Source of the DNA: an uncultured Ruminiclostridium sp.
GTDB lineage: Bacteria; Bacillota; Clostridia; Oscillospirales; Ruminococcaceae
Assembly (NCBI GenBank): GCA_947629925.1
Contig: CANRFO010000017.1
Span: 1-55,651, forward strand
Reading direction: 5' to 3'
DNA length: 55,651 bases
Numbering within the stretch: position 1 is the first letter of the stretch; the number at the start of each line of letters is the position of its first letter. Positions 7,786 through 15,742 of this stretch are shown here, in pieces. The translations under genes were made by a program, and so were the position numbers. The notes under the pieces are model-generated. The model searched no databases. It saw nothing but the letters and a program-made list of their open reading frames with translations, and had not been told where the DNA came from.

Positions 7786-9624
7786 TTATTTTGTTGACAT
7801 TGTTCTCATAGAATTGAGCACCGCAAGCACGCAAACGCCTACGTCGGCGAATACCGCCTCCCACATATTTGCAACACCTAAGGCGCCTAAAACCATTACC
7901 GCCAGCTTTACCGCAAGGGCGAAGATTATGTTCTGCCAGACTATGCGCATCGTCTTTCTTGATATTTTCAAGGCGGCGGCAATTTTTGAGGGCTTGTCGT
8001 CCATAAGCACTATGTCTGCCGCCTCTATCGCCGCATCCGAGCCCATTGCGCCCATCGCTATGCCCACATCTGCTCTTGAAAGAACGGGAGCGTCGTTTAT
8101 TCCGTCACCGACGAATACCAGTGTGCCGCCGCTTTTTTCGGCTAACAGCGTTTCCACCCTCTCCACCTTTTCGGCGGGGAGCAGCTTTGTGTAGACCTTA
8201 TCCAATTTCAGCGCATTTGCGACAGCTTCTCCTGCCGCTTTTTCGTCGCCTGTGAGCATTACGGTATTCTTTATTCCCGCAGATTTAAGGTCTTGTATCG
8301 CCTTGGCGCTGTCCTCCTTTATCCTGTCGGAAATAAGAAGGTGTCCCATATATTTCCCGTTAACTGCAACGTGAACGGCAGTGCCGTTTGTTTCTTCGCT
8401 GTATTCAACGCCCGCCTCTTTCATCAGCTTGTCGTTGCCTGCGAAAACCTGCTTTCCGTCTATCAGGGCGGATACTCCTCTGCCTGCAAGCTCTTTTACG
8501 TCGCTTATCCTTTCCTGAGGTATCGGCTTGCCGTAGGCGTCCTTTACCGAGCGGGCTATGGGGTGGTCGGAGTAGCTTTCCGCCAGTGCCGCATATTCGA
8601 TAAGCTCCTTTTCATCACAGTTCACGGGATATATCGCCGTTACGTCAAACACGCCCTTGGTGAGAGTGCCTGTTTTGTCGAACACCACCGTTTCCGCCTT
8701 GGAAAGGGCTTCAAGGTAGTTCCCGCCCTTGACGAGAACGCCTTGCCGCGAGGCTCCGCCGATTCCCCCGAAAAAGCTGAGAGGAACGGAGATGACAAGG
8801 GCGCAGGGGCAGGAGATAACAAGGAAAATGAGCGCACGCTCTATCCATTCGCTCCATGAAAGTCCCAGCAAGAGAGGGGGCAGGATAGCCAGCAGGACAG
8901 CTCCCAAAACGACGCAGGGGGTGTAATACTTTGCAAATTTTGTGATGAAATTTTCCGTTCTCGCTTTTTTTGCGGAGGAATTTTCCACAAGCTCCAGAAT
9001 TTTTGAAACGGTGGATTGACCGAATTCTTTTGTTACCTTTATTTCAAGCAGTCCCTCCATATTGACGCAGCCGCTTATCACCTCGTCACCTTCGCAGACT
9101 ATTCTGGGGAGGGATTCGCCTGTCAGGGCGGCGGTGTTCAGGGAGGAAGTCCCGCTTTCCACAATGCCGTCAAGGGGTATCTTTTCCCCCGGCTTTACTA
9201 TAATAACGTCGTCGATATGCACCTCGTCAGGCTCAACTTGGACAAGCTCGCCGTCACGCCTTACGTTGGCGTAATCGGGGCAGATGTCCATAAGCTGAGT
9301 TATCGAGCGGCGGGATTTTCCCACGGCGTAGCTCTGGAACAGCTCTCCCACCTGATAAAACAGCATTACGAAAACGCCCTCGGGATATTCTCCCAGAACG
9401 AAAGCTCCTATCGTGGCAATCGACATAAGAAAATTCTCATCAAATATCTGACCGTGAGCGATATTCCTCACCGCTTTCCACAAAACGTCCCAGCCTATCA
9501 GCAGGTATGGTACGAGAAATGCCGCTAATTTCCACCAATGCTCAAGGGGCAGGAGGTATGCTGCGACCAGCAGAACGCCGCTTAAAATTATGCGGGCAAG
9601 GGTCATTTTCTGTTTTTTAGTCAT
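7786..9624 (-). CDS. P1B-type heavy-metal (Zn/Cd/Co) exporting ATPase
   Basis: A 612-residue ATPase that pumps heavy-metal ions, probably Zn(II), Cd(II) or Co(II), out of the cell. It has the metal-site motif SCPCAL in the sixth membrane helix, the phosphorylation motif DKTGTLT, the ATP-binding HP of SDHPIARS, TGES in the actuator domain, and GDGINDAP in the hinge. The usual N-terminal heavy-metal binding domain is absent and is encoded instead by the small gene just upstream, whose stop overlaps this ATG (ATGA). It is the last gene of the arsR operon. The CPC motif and the ArsR sensor type point to divalent zinc-like metals rather than copper. Confidence 0.9.
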   Translation of the reverse strand: MTKKQKMTLARIILSGVLLVAAYLLPLEHWWKLAAFLVPYLLIGWDVLWKAVRNIAHGQIFDENFLMSIATIGAFVLGEYPEGVFVMLFYQVGELFQSYAVGKSRRSITQLMDICPDYANVRRDGELVQVEPDEVHIDDVIIVKPGEKIPLDGIVESGTSSLNTAALTGESLPRIVCEGDEVISGCVNMEGLLEIKVTKEFGQSTVSKILELVENSSAKKARTENFITKFAKYYTPCVVLGAVLLAILPPLLLGLSWSEWIERALIFLVISCPCALVISVPLSFFGGIGGASRQGVLVKGGNYLEALSKAETVVFDKTGTLTKGVFDVTAIYPVNCDEKELIEYAALAESYSDHPIARSVKDAYGKPIPQERISDVKELAGRGVSALIDGKQVFAGNDKLMKEAGVEYSEETNGTAVHVAVNGKYMGHLLISDRIKEDSAKAIQDLKSAGIKNTVMLTGDEKAAGEAVANALKLDKVYTKLLPAEKVERVETLLAEKSGGTLVFVGDGINDAPVLSRADVGIAMGAMGSDAAIEAADIVLMDDKPSKIAAALKISRKTMRIVWQNIIFALAVKLAVMVLGALGVANMWEAVFADVGVCVLAVLNSMRTMSTK

Positions 9625-9836
9625 ACCAGTATCTCGCAGTCGGGCTCAATTCTCTTGCATATCTTTGCGGCTTGCTTTACCATTTCATCAAAGCGGTCGT
9701 CGGGGGCGTTTATCGTGATTTTCTGGGTCATAAAATTAACGGTGGCGTCAACGCCCTCCAGCTTGTTTATGGCACATTCCATTTTTGCGGCGCAGTTTGC
9801 GCAGTCAAGGTCTTTCAGCTTGTAGGTCTTTTTCAT
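9621..9836 (-). CDS. HMA-domain metallochaperone
   Basis: A 71-residue stand-alone heavy-metal-associated domain of ferredoxin-like fold. The metal-binding CxxC is in DLDCANCAAKME (about residues 9-20). It ends with the second beta-alpha-beta unit. It should bind one metal ion and pass it to, or regulate, the ATPase encoded right after it, taking the role of the N-terminal domain missing from that ATPase. The ATG at 9836 follows GAAAGGAG; the longer reading frame to 9890 lacks a site. It overlaps the ATPase start by four bases. Confidence 0.88.
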   Translation of the reverse strand: MKKTYKLKDLDCANCAAKMECAINKLEGVDATVNFMTQKITINAPDDRFDEMVKQAAKICKRIEPDCEILV

Positions 9837-9856
9837 AATTTTTCTCCTTTCGGTTT

Positions 9857-10357
9857 TTATATTTTGCCTCGTTTCAGTGCGGGAGGACATGGAATACAGC
9901 GGTTTACCTTTTCGAGGTATTTTTCATATTCCTCTCCGTACAAATCACGAAGCCATTTTTCCTCTGTAAAAATAAGTATCACGGTCATTTCCGCCCAAAA
10001 TACAGGCGGCAAAACAAGAAGTATAACATTTCCATATATCAACACTGCTCCTGTACACGATAGCAGGAACATTGAATAAATCGGGTTTCGTACCCAAGCA
10101 TAAACATCATTGGTCACAAGATGATTATTTTTTATTCCGCTGTCGATTTTAGCAAAATATACGCTTCTCACCCAAAGAATAATACCTGATACTATCAGCA
10201 GAACACCTGTTACAGCAACAAGTATTCTGAATATTCCAAAGCTTATAACGGGCAATATTCCTGTTTGTGAAAGAGCTATACCCGCCGCTGTCAGCATGAG
10301 CATAACTCCTGCTATAACAGGACCTACGCCGTAGCGTGGAAGATGATTTTTCTTCAT
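9857..10357 (-). CDS. ICMT/PEMT-like membrane methyltransferase
   Basis: A 166-residue integral membrane protein of the isoprenylcysteine/phospholipid methyltransferase superfamily. It has about four membrane segments, then the conserved YAWVRNPIYSMF motif (RNP, S-adenosylmethionine binding) and the C-terminal EEKWLRDLYGEEYEKYLEKV helix with the EE...Y..Y pattern of the family. The reaction here is unknown; a role in metal homeostasis is suggested only by its place between the ArsR regulator and the metallochaperone. The start at ATG 10357, nine bases after the arsR stop, is chosen for operon spacing; its ribosome site is weak. Confidence 0.75.
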   Translation of the reverse strand: MKKNHLPRYGVGPVIAGVMLMLTAAGIALSQTGILPVISFGIFRILVAVTGVLLIVSGIILWVRSVYFAKIDSGIKNNHLVTNDVYAWVRNPIYSMFLLSCTGAVLIYGNVILLVLPPVFWAEMTVILIFTEEKWLRDLYGEEYEKYLEKVNRCIPCPPALKRGKI

Positions 10358-10365
10358 ATTGAAAA

Positions 10366-10710
10366 TTATTCTTCGATATGCTCCATTCCCTGTCCGATTA
10401 TCTTGTAAACGTGGTCGTCGGAAAGGGAGTAGAATATCAGCTTGCCCTCCTTGCGGGCTTTTACCAGCTTGTTCACTTTTAAAACTCTGAGCTGATGGGA
10501 CGCCGCCGTCTGAGTTATTCCCAGCAGGAGAGCGATGTCGTTTACGCAAAGCTCCGACTCGAACAGGGCGTAAAGTATCTTTATCCTTGTGGAGTCGCCG
10601 AACACTTTGAAAAGCTCCGCAAGATCGTACAACATTTCGTCCGCAGGCATTTGCTCAAGCACGGTCTTTATGGTGCTGTCCTGCGCGCGGAGATATTCGT
10701 TTTCAGCCAT
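10366..10710 (-). CDS. ArsR/SmtB-family metal-responsive repressor
   Basis: A 114-residue winged-helix repressor. The recognition region is ELCVNDIALLLGITQTAASHQ (about 55-75), and the wing follows. The C-terminal helix LSDDHVYKIIGQGMEHIEE carries a D-x-H...H-x-x-E arrangement, like the alpha-5 zinc site of CzrA/SmtB sensors, and ELC carries a Cys as in CadC-type sensors. It should bind DNA without metal and release it when Zn or Cd rises. It heads the operon with the methyltransferase, chaperone and ATPase. The ATG at 10710 follows AAAGGACG. An operator-like inverted repeat (CATATG/CATATA) lies between the -10 and the gene. Confidence 0.88.
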   Translation of the reverse strand: MAENEYLRAQDSTIKTVLEQMPADEMLYDLAELFKVFGDSTRIKILYALFESELCVNDIALLLGITQTAASHQLRVLKVNKLVKARKEGKLIFYSLSDDHVYKIIGQGMEHIEE

Positions 10711-10733
10711 ATCTGTTCGTCCTTTCATAAAAA

Positions 10734-10781
10734 CATATGTTTATTTGTTCATATATTAACATATAATATTCCGTTTGTCAA
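10734..10781 (-). promoter_or_regulatory. promoter and operator of the metal-efflux operon
   Basis: On the minus strand TTGACA (10781-10776), a 17-base spacer and TAATAT (10758-10753) form the promoter. Just downstream, CATATGTTTATTTGTTCATA (from 10734) is an imperfect inverted repeat typical of ArsR/SmtB operators. Metal-responsive autoregulation is inferred. Confidence 0.7.
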
Positions 10782-10875
10782 TAGGATTACGGGAAATTTT
10801 TTTGAGATTATCGGAGAAAATTTGTAAAGGGGCTTTTACAGCGGGTTTATGGGAAAATATTTTTTCAAAAGCAAA

Positions 10876-10908
10876 CAGCCCTCTGTCTTTAAATACAGAG
10901 GGCTGCTC
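10876..10908 (-). terminator. intrinsic terminator after the recombinase
   Basis: CAGCCCTCTGT pairs with ACAGAGGGCTG. On the minus strand it is followed by TTTGCTTTT. Confidence 0.75.
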
Positions 10909-10925
10909 CTTACAGCGCAAAGATG

Positions 10926-12614
10926 TTACTTATTGCTGTTCTCGTAAGATTCGATCATTTTCTTGAACGTGTGACCCGTACGGCTTTCGGCGGGAGTATG
11001 CCTTTTCAGCTTTTGCAGGTATTTTTCGCAGGTGTCCCCTGTGAAAATTTTTATGTCAAGTCTTGCTGTTCCGTCCTCTTCAATGGAAACAAAGATCTTG
11101 TCCACAAAAGTATCTATAAATTCCTTGGATATTTTGCCGCATTTGCAGCTTTCCTCCGCGTCTTTAAGCACCCTGCGTATCTTTTCCATATTGCGCCTGA
11201 ATTCTTCGTTCGAGGACAGCTGCTCTGTAAGGTCGATGATCTCCTGTTCAAGCTCGCTGATCTCGGCGTTGCACTGAGCGGTCATCTGTTTGAAATCCGA
11301 CGGGGTGATACTGTCCAGCGTTACCAGCTCAAGGAGCTTGTTTTTCTTTCTTTTCGCAGTTTCGATACGAGCCTGAGCGGTCTCTAATTTCTTTTCTGTG
11401 TTCCTGTCGGCGGTCATTCCCTGATAAAGGCGTTCATATTCTTCTATCATCGCCTTTGAAATTTCCCTCGTGTCACTGAAGACCTCAAAGATAAGCGGCT
11501 TTATCTCCTCCTCGTAGATAGCGAAGGAAGGACAGCTTTCCCTGCCGCTTTTGATCTTCCCTGAGCATACCCATTTGGAATTTTTATTGCCTTTTTTGTC
11601 AACGGAATCACGGCGGTAATAGGGCGCGCCGCAGTGAGTGCAGTACAGCTTTCCCGTCAGAAGGTTAGCGTGATTGCATATCCCCTGGCGGTTTTTTACG
11701 TCCTCGCTGCGCTTTCTTAAAACCTCGTTTGCGCGCTCCCAAAGCTCCTCCGAAACGATAGCGGGGACGATCTCGCCGCTTTCGTCCCTGAACATCACCC
11801 ATTCCTCAGGCGGCAGGAATTTTTGCTTTTTGGTGAACATATCCACCACCTTGACCTTGTTGCCCACATAGTAGCCTTTGTATTTCGGATTTGATATCAT
11901 ACCCGACATTGTGGAGTGAGCAATTTTGTTGCCGTTGTAGTTTCGGTAGCCTTTATCCCAGAAGATTTTTTCAAGCTGCTTCATGGAGTATTCGCCTGTG
12001 GAATACATCTCAAAAAGCTCCCTTACCATCTGCGCCTGCTCCTCGTCGATAACAAGCCTGCCTTTGTCCTTTTTGTAGCCGAATATCCTGTTGTTTCCCA
12101 GGACTACGCTTTGCTTTATCGCCTGCTGATGACCGAATTTCACACGGGAACTGAGCTTTCGAAGCTCGTCCTGCGCTATGCTGGACATTATCGACAGACG
12201 AAGCTCGGAATCCTCGTCAAAGGTATTTATGTTGTCGTTCTGGAAGAACACCCCGACCCCTGCGTTAAGAAGTCTGCGGGTAAACTGTATCGAATCGAGG
12301 GTGTTTCTGGCAAATCGGGATATTTCTTTTGTTATTATGAGGTCGAATTTTCCCTCCTCGGCGTCGTCTATCATACGGTTGAAATTCTCACGGCGCTTTG
12401 TGGATATGCCTGACAGTCCCTCGTCGATGTACCCCGAAACAAACTCCCAGGCGGCGTTTTTGCGGATAAAATCCTCGTAATATCCTATCTGGTTCCCCAG
12501 CGAATTGAGCTGCTCGTCCGATTCCGACGACACCCGCGCGTAATATGTAACCCGCAGGGGCACGTCATATACGCTTTTTACCTTGAGCTGCTGCCTTATT
12601 GAGTGTATATCCAT
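10926..12614 (-). CDS. large serine recombinase
   Basis: A 562-residue site-specific recombinase of the large serine type. The catalytic resolvase domain (about 15-165) starts with TYYARVSSESDEQ, containing the nucleophile Ser in the YARVSS motif, and carries the conserved GISTKRRENF and ITKEISRFARN blocks. A recombinase domain (about 175-290) and a zinc ribbon follow: CTHCGAPYYRR near 340 and a later Cys pair (VCSG...CPSF). A coiled-coil region (about 410-490) leads to the tail. Such enzymes integrate and excise mobile elements. GGAGGATAAA precedes the ATG at 12614. It stands at the left edge of the accessory island, but no attachment sites were identified, so its element may have decayed. 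Confidence 0.9.
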   Translation of the reverse strand: MDIHSIRQQLKVKSVYDVPLRVTYYARVSSESDEQLNSLGNQIGYYEDFIRKNAAWEFVSGYIDEGLSGISTKRRENFNRMIDDAEEGKFDLIITKEISRFARNTLDSIQFTRRLLNAGVGVFFQNDNINTFDEDSELRLSIMSSIAQDELRKLSSRVKFGHQQAIKQSVVLGNNRIFGYKKDKGRLVIDEEQAQMVRELFEMYSTGEYSMKQLEKIFWDKGYRNYNGNKIAHSTMSGMISNPKYKGYYVGNKVKVVDMFTKKQKFLPPEEWVMFRDESGEIVPAIVSEELWERANEVLRKRSEDVKNRQGICNHANLLTGKLYCTHCGAPYYRRDSVDKKGNKNSKWVCSGKIKSGRESCPSFAIYEEEIKPLIFEVFSDTREISKAMIEEYERLYQGMTADRNTEKKLETAQARIETAKRKKNKLLELVTLDSITPSDFKQMTAQCNAEISELEQEIIDLTEQLSSNEEFRRNMEKIRRVLKDAEESCKCGKISKEFIDTFVDKIFVSIEEDGTARLDIKIFTGDTCEKYLQKLKRHTPAESRTGHTFKKMIESYENSNK

Positions 12615-12701
12615 AATTTTATCCTCCAAAAAAGTTCGCTGTATCATTACTATTATGATTATATCATATATAAGCGAATTTTTCAAGCCTTAGCAGAAAT
12701 T

Positions 12702-12881
12702 TTAACGCTCCTGCTCCGAATGCCTTTTGTTTATGATCACACGCATTTTGTTGCGCTGCTCCTCGGTTATCATACCCTTTGAAAAAAGGGTGTCGTTGTA
12801 ATACGTCAGCCAGAGACGCTCTAAAACGGATCGCTTTTTGTTTTCATCATAAACGGGTTTTTGTCTATTTTCTTTCGGCAT
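12702..12881 (-). CDS. small SHOCT-like protein next to the recombinase
   Basis: A 59-residue basic protein preceded by a strong ribosome site (AAAAGGGAGG). The C-terminal part, TLFSKGMITEEQRNKMRVII, resembles SHOCT-like short helical motifs (an LxxKGxITEEE pattern). It is the gene just before the serine recombinase on the same strand, 87 bases apart, so it may be co-transcribed and act with it, for example as a directionality or accessory factor. That role is a guess. Confidence 0.6.
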   Translation of the reverse strand: MPKENRQKPVYDENKKRSVLERLWLTYYNDTLFSKGMITEEQRNKMRVIINKRHSEQER

Positions 12882-13275
12882 ATAACGACCTCCCTTTTTA
12901 AGTATTATTGACGGGATTTGAGGGTTCATTCGGTTGATTAAGGTAGCCCTGGATCGGGGCGACCTTTTCTCTTTGCAGTAGGAAGAGAATGGGTTTCTTT
13001 CTTTTGATTTTTTTAAATCTGGATTTTGTAAAAAGGTTTAGTGAAGATGAGGGGATTTTGCCCCTCACTTTTAAAGCCGAAAAATTGAGCAAGTGGACCA
13101 CATTTTTTAAAAAATTTTTAAATTTTTTTGTTGAGCAGATTTTGTTTCACATTCATAAATGAAAATTTTGAGCTAATGGAAGCAAAGTATTTTTACAGAA
13201 TTTAATAAAATCACAGCCTGTGAAAAATGTCTGAACATAGAAAAAGGCTGCTCTTAAAAAGAACAGTCTTTGAAA

Positions 13276-13636
13276 AAATTGTTCAAGCGCTGAGGCGCGG
13301 GTGGTTGACAGCAAGCATAGCCTTTGTCTATACACTCTGACTTTTTTGTGAAAAGTCGTTCGTTACCGCTTCGGCATTTTCTGAGAATTTCGGCTTCCTC
13401 AATTTGTCAGAAAGTCGCTTGCTGTGGAAATCCCCAGACCCCTTTAAAATAGAAAAATTTCGTAAAGTGCAAAATATAGCTGATAATCTTTCAAGCAAAG
13501 CTTGAAAATCAGGTCAGGTTCCTGATTTTATGAACAGGCTTTTGTCGGCTTTATGATTTTTCTTGAAAAATCAAAAATGTATAGACAAAGGCGATGCTTG
13601 CTGTCAACTAATTGCGCCGCAGAGCATGAACAAATT
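13276..13636. repeat. long imperfect inverted repeat with 243-bp centre
   Basis: The arms 13276-13334 and 13578-13636 are inverted copies. The inner 31 bases (13304-13334 against 13578-13608) differ at one position; the outer parts match with several changes. The centre has smaller hairpins (for example TTTCAAGCAAAGCTTGAAA near 13491). It has no coding capacity. It could be a miniature inverted-repeat element or a structured transcript. Confidence 0.7.
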
Positions 13637-13808
13637 TTTAAGGAATTATAATTTTTTTCAAAAATCATAACAAGAAAATTTCAGATAATACAAAAATAAA
13701 TTTCGTTTATTGCTTTAAAATATCCAGCATTTATCATTTTCCTGAGTAACGATATAGGCTTTCTTGTGTTTGATTATAGAATAACTCTTTCAAGTATTTT
13801 TATACATA

Positions 13809-13843
13809 AAAGAGCAATACTGCAATTAAGCAATATTGCTCTG
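13809..13843 (-). terminator. hairpin at the distal end of the CRISPR array
   Basis: AGAGCAATA pairs with TATTGCTCT. A T-run follows on both strands (GTTTTT on plus, TTTTATG on minus). It is well placed to end the minus-strand CRISPR transcript about 95 bases after the last repeat. Confidence 0.7.
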
Positions 13844-13936
13844 TTTTTACATCAGCAACCGATCAACTTTGATCTTTGGGTTAAAAGCTTATTTATGACC
13901 GCCTCTCTATGTGTTGTTATTGATTATGTTGTGCTA

Positions 13937-14103
13937 ATTTTACTATCCTGTAAATTTACACTACTTTCAAACCTCAATAATCACTTTTGACATTCTGCAA
14001 AAGTTTTACTACCCTATAAATTTACACTACTCTCAAACACAAAATGATGATTGAGGACAGCTTCGCTGTTTTACTACCCTATAAATTTACACTACTCTCA
14101 AAC
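13937..14103 (-). CRISPR. distal CRISPR block: three 36-bp repeats, two spacers
   Basis: Repeats at 13937-13972, 14003-14038 and 14068-14103; spacers of 30 and 29 bp. The plus-strand repeat begins GTTTTACTACCC and ends ACTACTCTCAAAC. The leftmost copy differs at four positions, all transitions, as expected for the old, leader-distal end of an array. In the transcribed (minus) sense the repeat starts GTTTGAGAGTAGTGTAA, like type II-A repeats of gut Firmicutes. No cas9, cas1 or cas2 gene is in the window. Confidence 0.9.
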
Positions 14104-14231
14104 CAGTTTTAAATGCTAAATATGTCTTGTCTGTAACGCAATGGCATCCATATCGCTATGATGCATTGCGATGCCACCTCAATGCTGCCTATGTTTATGC
14201 AGCAAGAAAGCTATGGTAATATGTTGTCACC

Positions 14232-14699
14232 TTATGCCTTTGTTACATTCGGCTTTGTAAGGTTTGCAGTGTAGAACTTTCTAAGATTCTCATTGTAGTC
14301 TGCTTCATTGTATCTAGATTGATCCATAACAATGATATCAGCAGGGCAATCTGCGTTGTTCCAAAGCACTGCGCCTTCCCAATCGTACACCCCTGTATCT
14401 CCATCTGTTGGGTAGTTGTCTGAGTTTACATCGGTGATATGCGTTCCAAACATGCTGTAAGCAATCTTGTAGTCATATGGTTCGTATGCATCCTCATCAA
14501 CGTACCATTTCTCCACGACCGCAACTATACCTGTCTGGTTGAACAGACGAAGAAAGTCCATCTGCGTTTTGAATGTTTTAACAGACTCTATTATGCTGTT
14601 ATAATCATCTGTTGGTTGATCCGCTGGTTTTTCAGGAAATGATCCATCCCTATAATCGAAAACCGCAAAACCATTGCTCTCCATTGTTCTCATTTTCAT
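14232..14699 (-). CDS. unknown protein inside the interrupted CRISPR array
   Basis: A 155-residue soluble acidic protein of no family I recognise. It is rich in Asp, Tyr and Asn, with segments such as AVVEKWYVDEDAYEPYDY and TGVYDWEGAVLWNN, and no signal peptide or membrane helix. Its ATG overlaps the stop of the preceding fragment (ATGA), and GAAGGAG stands just before it, so translation should be efficient. It is transcribed in the same direction as the CRISPR array and would be downstream of the leader promoter. It could be cargo that entered the array, or a remnant of a longer operon. No function is proposed. Confidence 0.65.
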   Translation of the reverse strand: MKMRTMESNGFAVFDYRDGSFPEKPADQPTDDYNSIIESVKTFKTQMDFLRLFNQTGIVAVVEKWYVDEDAYEPYDYKIAYSMFGTHITDVNSDNYPTDGDTGVYDWEGAVLWNNADCPADIIVMDQSRYNEADYNENLRKFYTANLTKPNVTKA

Positions 14700-14974
14700 T
14701 CTCCTTCAAAATTAATCATTCTCAGATATTCATTATACTCTGGATACTTGCTAAATATCTCAAATAGGCCCTTTTGGAAGCTATTTCTTTTCTGAGGGTC
14801 AGTTTTAGCATCATTAATAAATTGCATAACCTCATCATTGCATTCCTTGCTAAAGAAATTCTTCCGAGCAAAAGGTCCTATGCAGAGAGGTTTAACACGA
14901 AAATAGCCATCAGCGTCAGGTATTCTATGACCAATAACAAGATGGCGCTTTGATATGGCATCATTATCCAGCTT
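14696..14974 (-). pseudogene. 5'-truncated ORF abutting a CRISPR repeat
   Basis: An open frame of 92 codons runs on the minus strand from the very edge of the CRISPR repeat at 14975 to a TGA overlapping the next gene's ATG. It starts KLDNDAISKRHLVIGHR and ends MINFEGE, reads like a real protein, but has no start codon; upstream in frame is the repeat, with stops. It is therefore the 3' part of a gene cut off at the array boundary. The family was not recognised. Confidence 0.65.
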
Positions 14975-15208
14975 GTTTTACTACCCTATAAATTTACACT
15001 ACTCTCAAACGGAAACGTTTCAGACGTCGGAAAAAGTTCTGTTTTACTACCCTATAAATTTACACTACTCTCAAACGCAATTCCTGAACGCTTCAGATGT
15101 TTCAAAGTTTTACTACCCTATAAATTTACACTACTCTCAAACAACGACACGGGCGAGCTTTACAACGACGAAGTTTTACTACCCTATAAATTTACACTAC
15201 TCTCAAAC
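14975..15208 (-). CRISPR. leader-proximal CRISPR block: four 36-bp repeats, three spacers
   Basis: Identical repeats at 14975-15010, 15041-15076, 15107-15142 and 15173-15208 with three 30-bp spacers (15011-15040, 15077-15106, 15143-15172). The repeat is the same as in the distal block. Perfect repeats plus a promoter on the right side place the leader at 15209-15298. The spacer at 15143-15172 is G/C-richer than its surroundings and is open in a frame; origins could not be searched. The block ends exactly at the truncated ORF. Confidence 0.95.
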
Positions 15209-15298
15209 CTCAAATTTTGAGATAATGACACTACTCATCAGTGAAAATTTACAAGATATAATCAGTATAGCATATTTTCCAAAGAAAGTCAATAAATT
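15209..15298 (-). promoter_or_regulatory. CRISPR leader with consensus promoter
   Basis: On the minus strand TTGACT (15292-15287), a 17-base spacer and TATACT (15269-15264) lie directly after the csn2 remnant and about 55 bases before the first repeat. Transcription would run left through both repeat blocks and the intervening ORFs. Confidence 0.8.
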
Positions 15299-15457
15299 CT
15301 ATATTATGCACAAATCTTTATCAATAATGACGCGAGTCTCATGCTTCAACAATGCAGTTGCTTTACTTTCTATACATATAAGTGTTATACCGTTAAGCAA
15401 AACGCTTTGAAACAGATCTTCGGCTTCGCGGTCAGTTATGTAAATTCCTGCTTGGCA
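15299..15457 (-). pseudogene. csn2: 3' remnant of csn2 (type II-A adaptation gene)
   Basis: A minus-strand frame of 52 codons ending at TAG 15299 reads CQAGIYITDREAEDLFQSV, then continues to the C-terminal ESKATALLKHETRVIIDKDLC. The pattern (ITD-E-E near a helix, a hydrophobic strand ending IES, and the closing IIDKDLC) matches the C terminus of Csn2, the type II-A protein involved in spacer acquisition. Csn2 is normally the last cas gene before the leader, exactly its place here. Two stop codons upstream in frame at 15458 mark where the rest of csn2, and with it cas9, cas1 and cas2, was lost. Confidence 0.7.
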
Positions 15458-15502
15458 TTATTATAAAGTGCGCCATAGCCGCCCTGCCATAAGAAAACAC
15501 AG

Positions 15503-15742
15503 CCGCAGACTTTGATACGTATGATGGGAAGGAAATATAAAATGAGGAGGGGAACCCCTCATTCAAGTTAACAATATAAAATAATGCGTTTACACATAAA
15601 TAAAACGGCTGAACATCTCTAAAATGCTCAGCCGTTTATTTTTTTACTCATCAACAAATTCAATTATCTTCTTTATCTTTTCCACAGGAAAAGGTGCGGC
15701 GATATTGAGATATTCTCTAGCTGAAACTACCGTCCCCGTTTA
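15503..15742. repeat. left degenerate copy of the 21052-21398 junction
   Basis: 15503-15532 matches 21052-21081 inside the metallophosphoesterase gene (29 of 30 bases). 15573-15742 matches 21228-21398: the end of that gene's 3' flank, the shared terminator hairpin and the 3' end of the converging minus-strand ORF. About 145 bases of the phosphoesterase end are missing from this copy and replaced by a short stretch containing a GAGGAGGGGAACCCCTC hairpin. The copies are direct repeats about 5.6 kb apart. Confidence 0.85.
15603..15640 (+). terminator. terminator hairpin, left copy
   Basis: AAACGGCTGA pairs with TCAGCCGTTT and is followed by ATTTTTTT. It duplicates the hairpin at 21261-21295. 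Confidence 0.75.

Larger units (their letters stand above)
12882..13936. other. about 1 kb without a recognisable gene
   Basis: This AT-rich stretch separates the recombinase unit from the CRISPR remnant. It holds several hairpins (for example GAGGGGATTTTGCCCCTC near 13047), a long imperfect inverted repeat (13276-13636) and a terminator-like hairpin (13809-13843). The short ORFs here have no ribosome site or recognisable product. Confidence 0.6.

Noticed and set aside
14955-15410. 151-residue protein with repeated FYYPINLHYSQT
   Set aside because: This frame is only the translation of the CRISPR repeats and spacers on the plus strand; no ribosome site.
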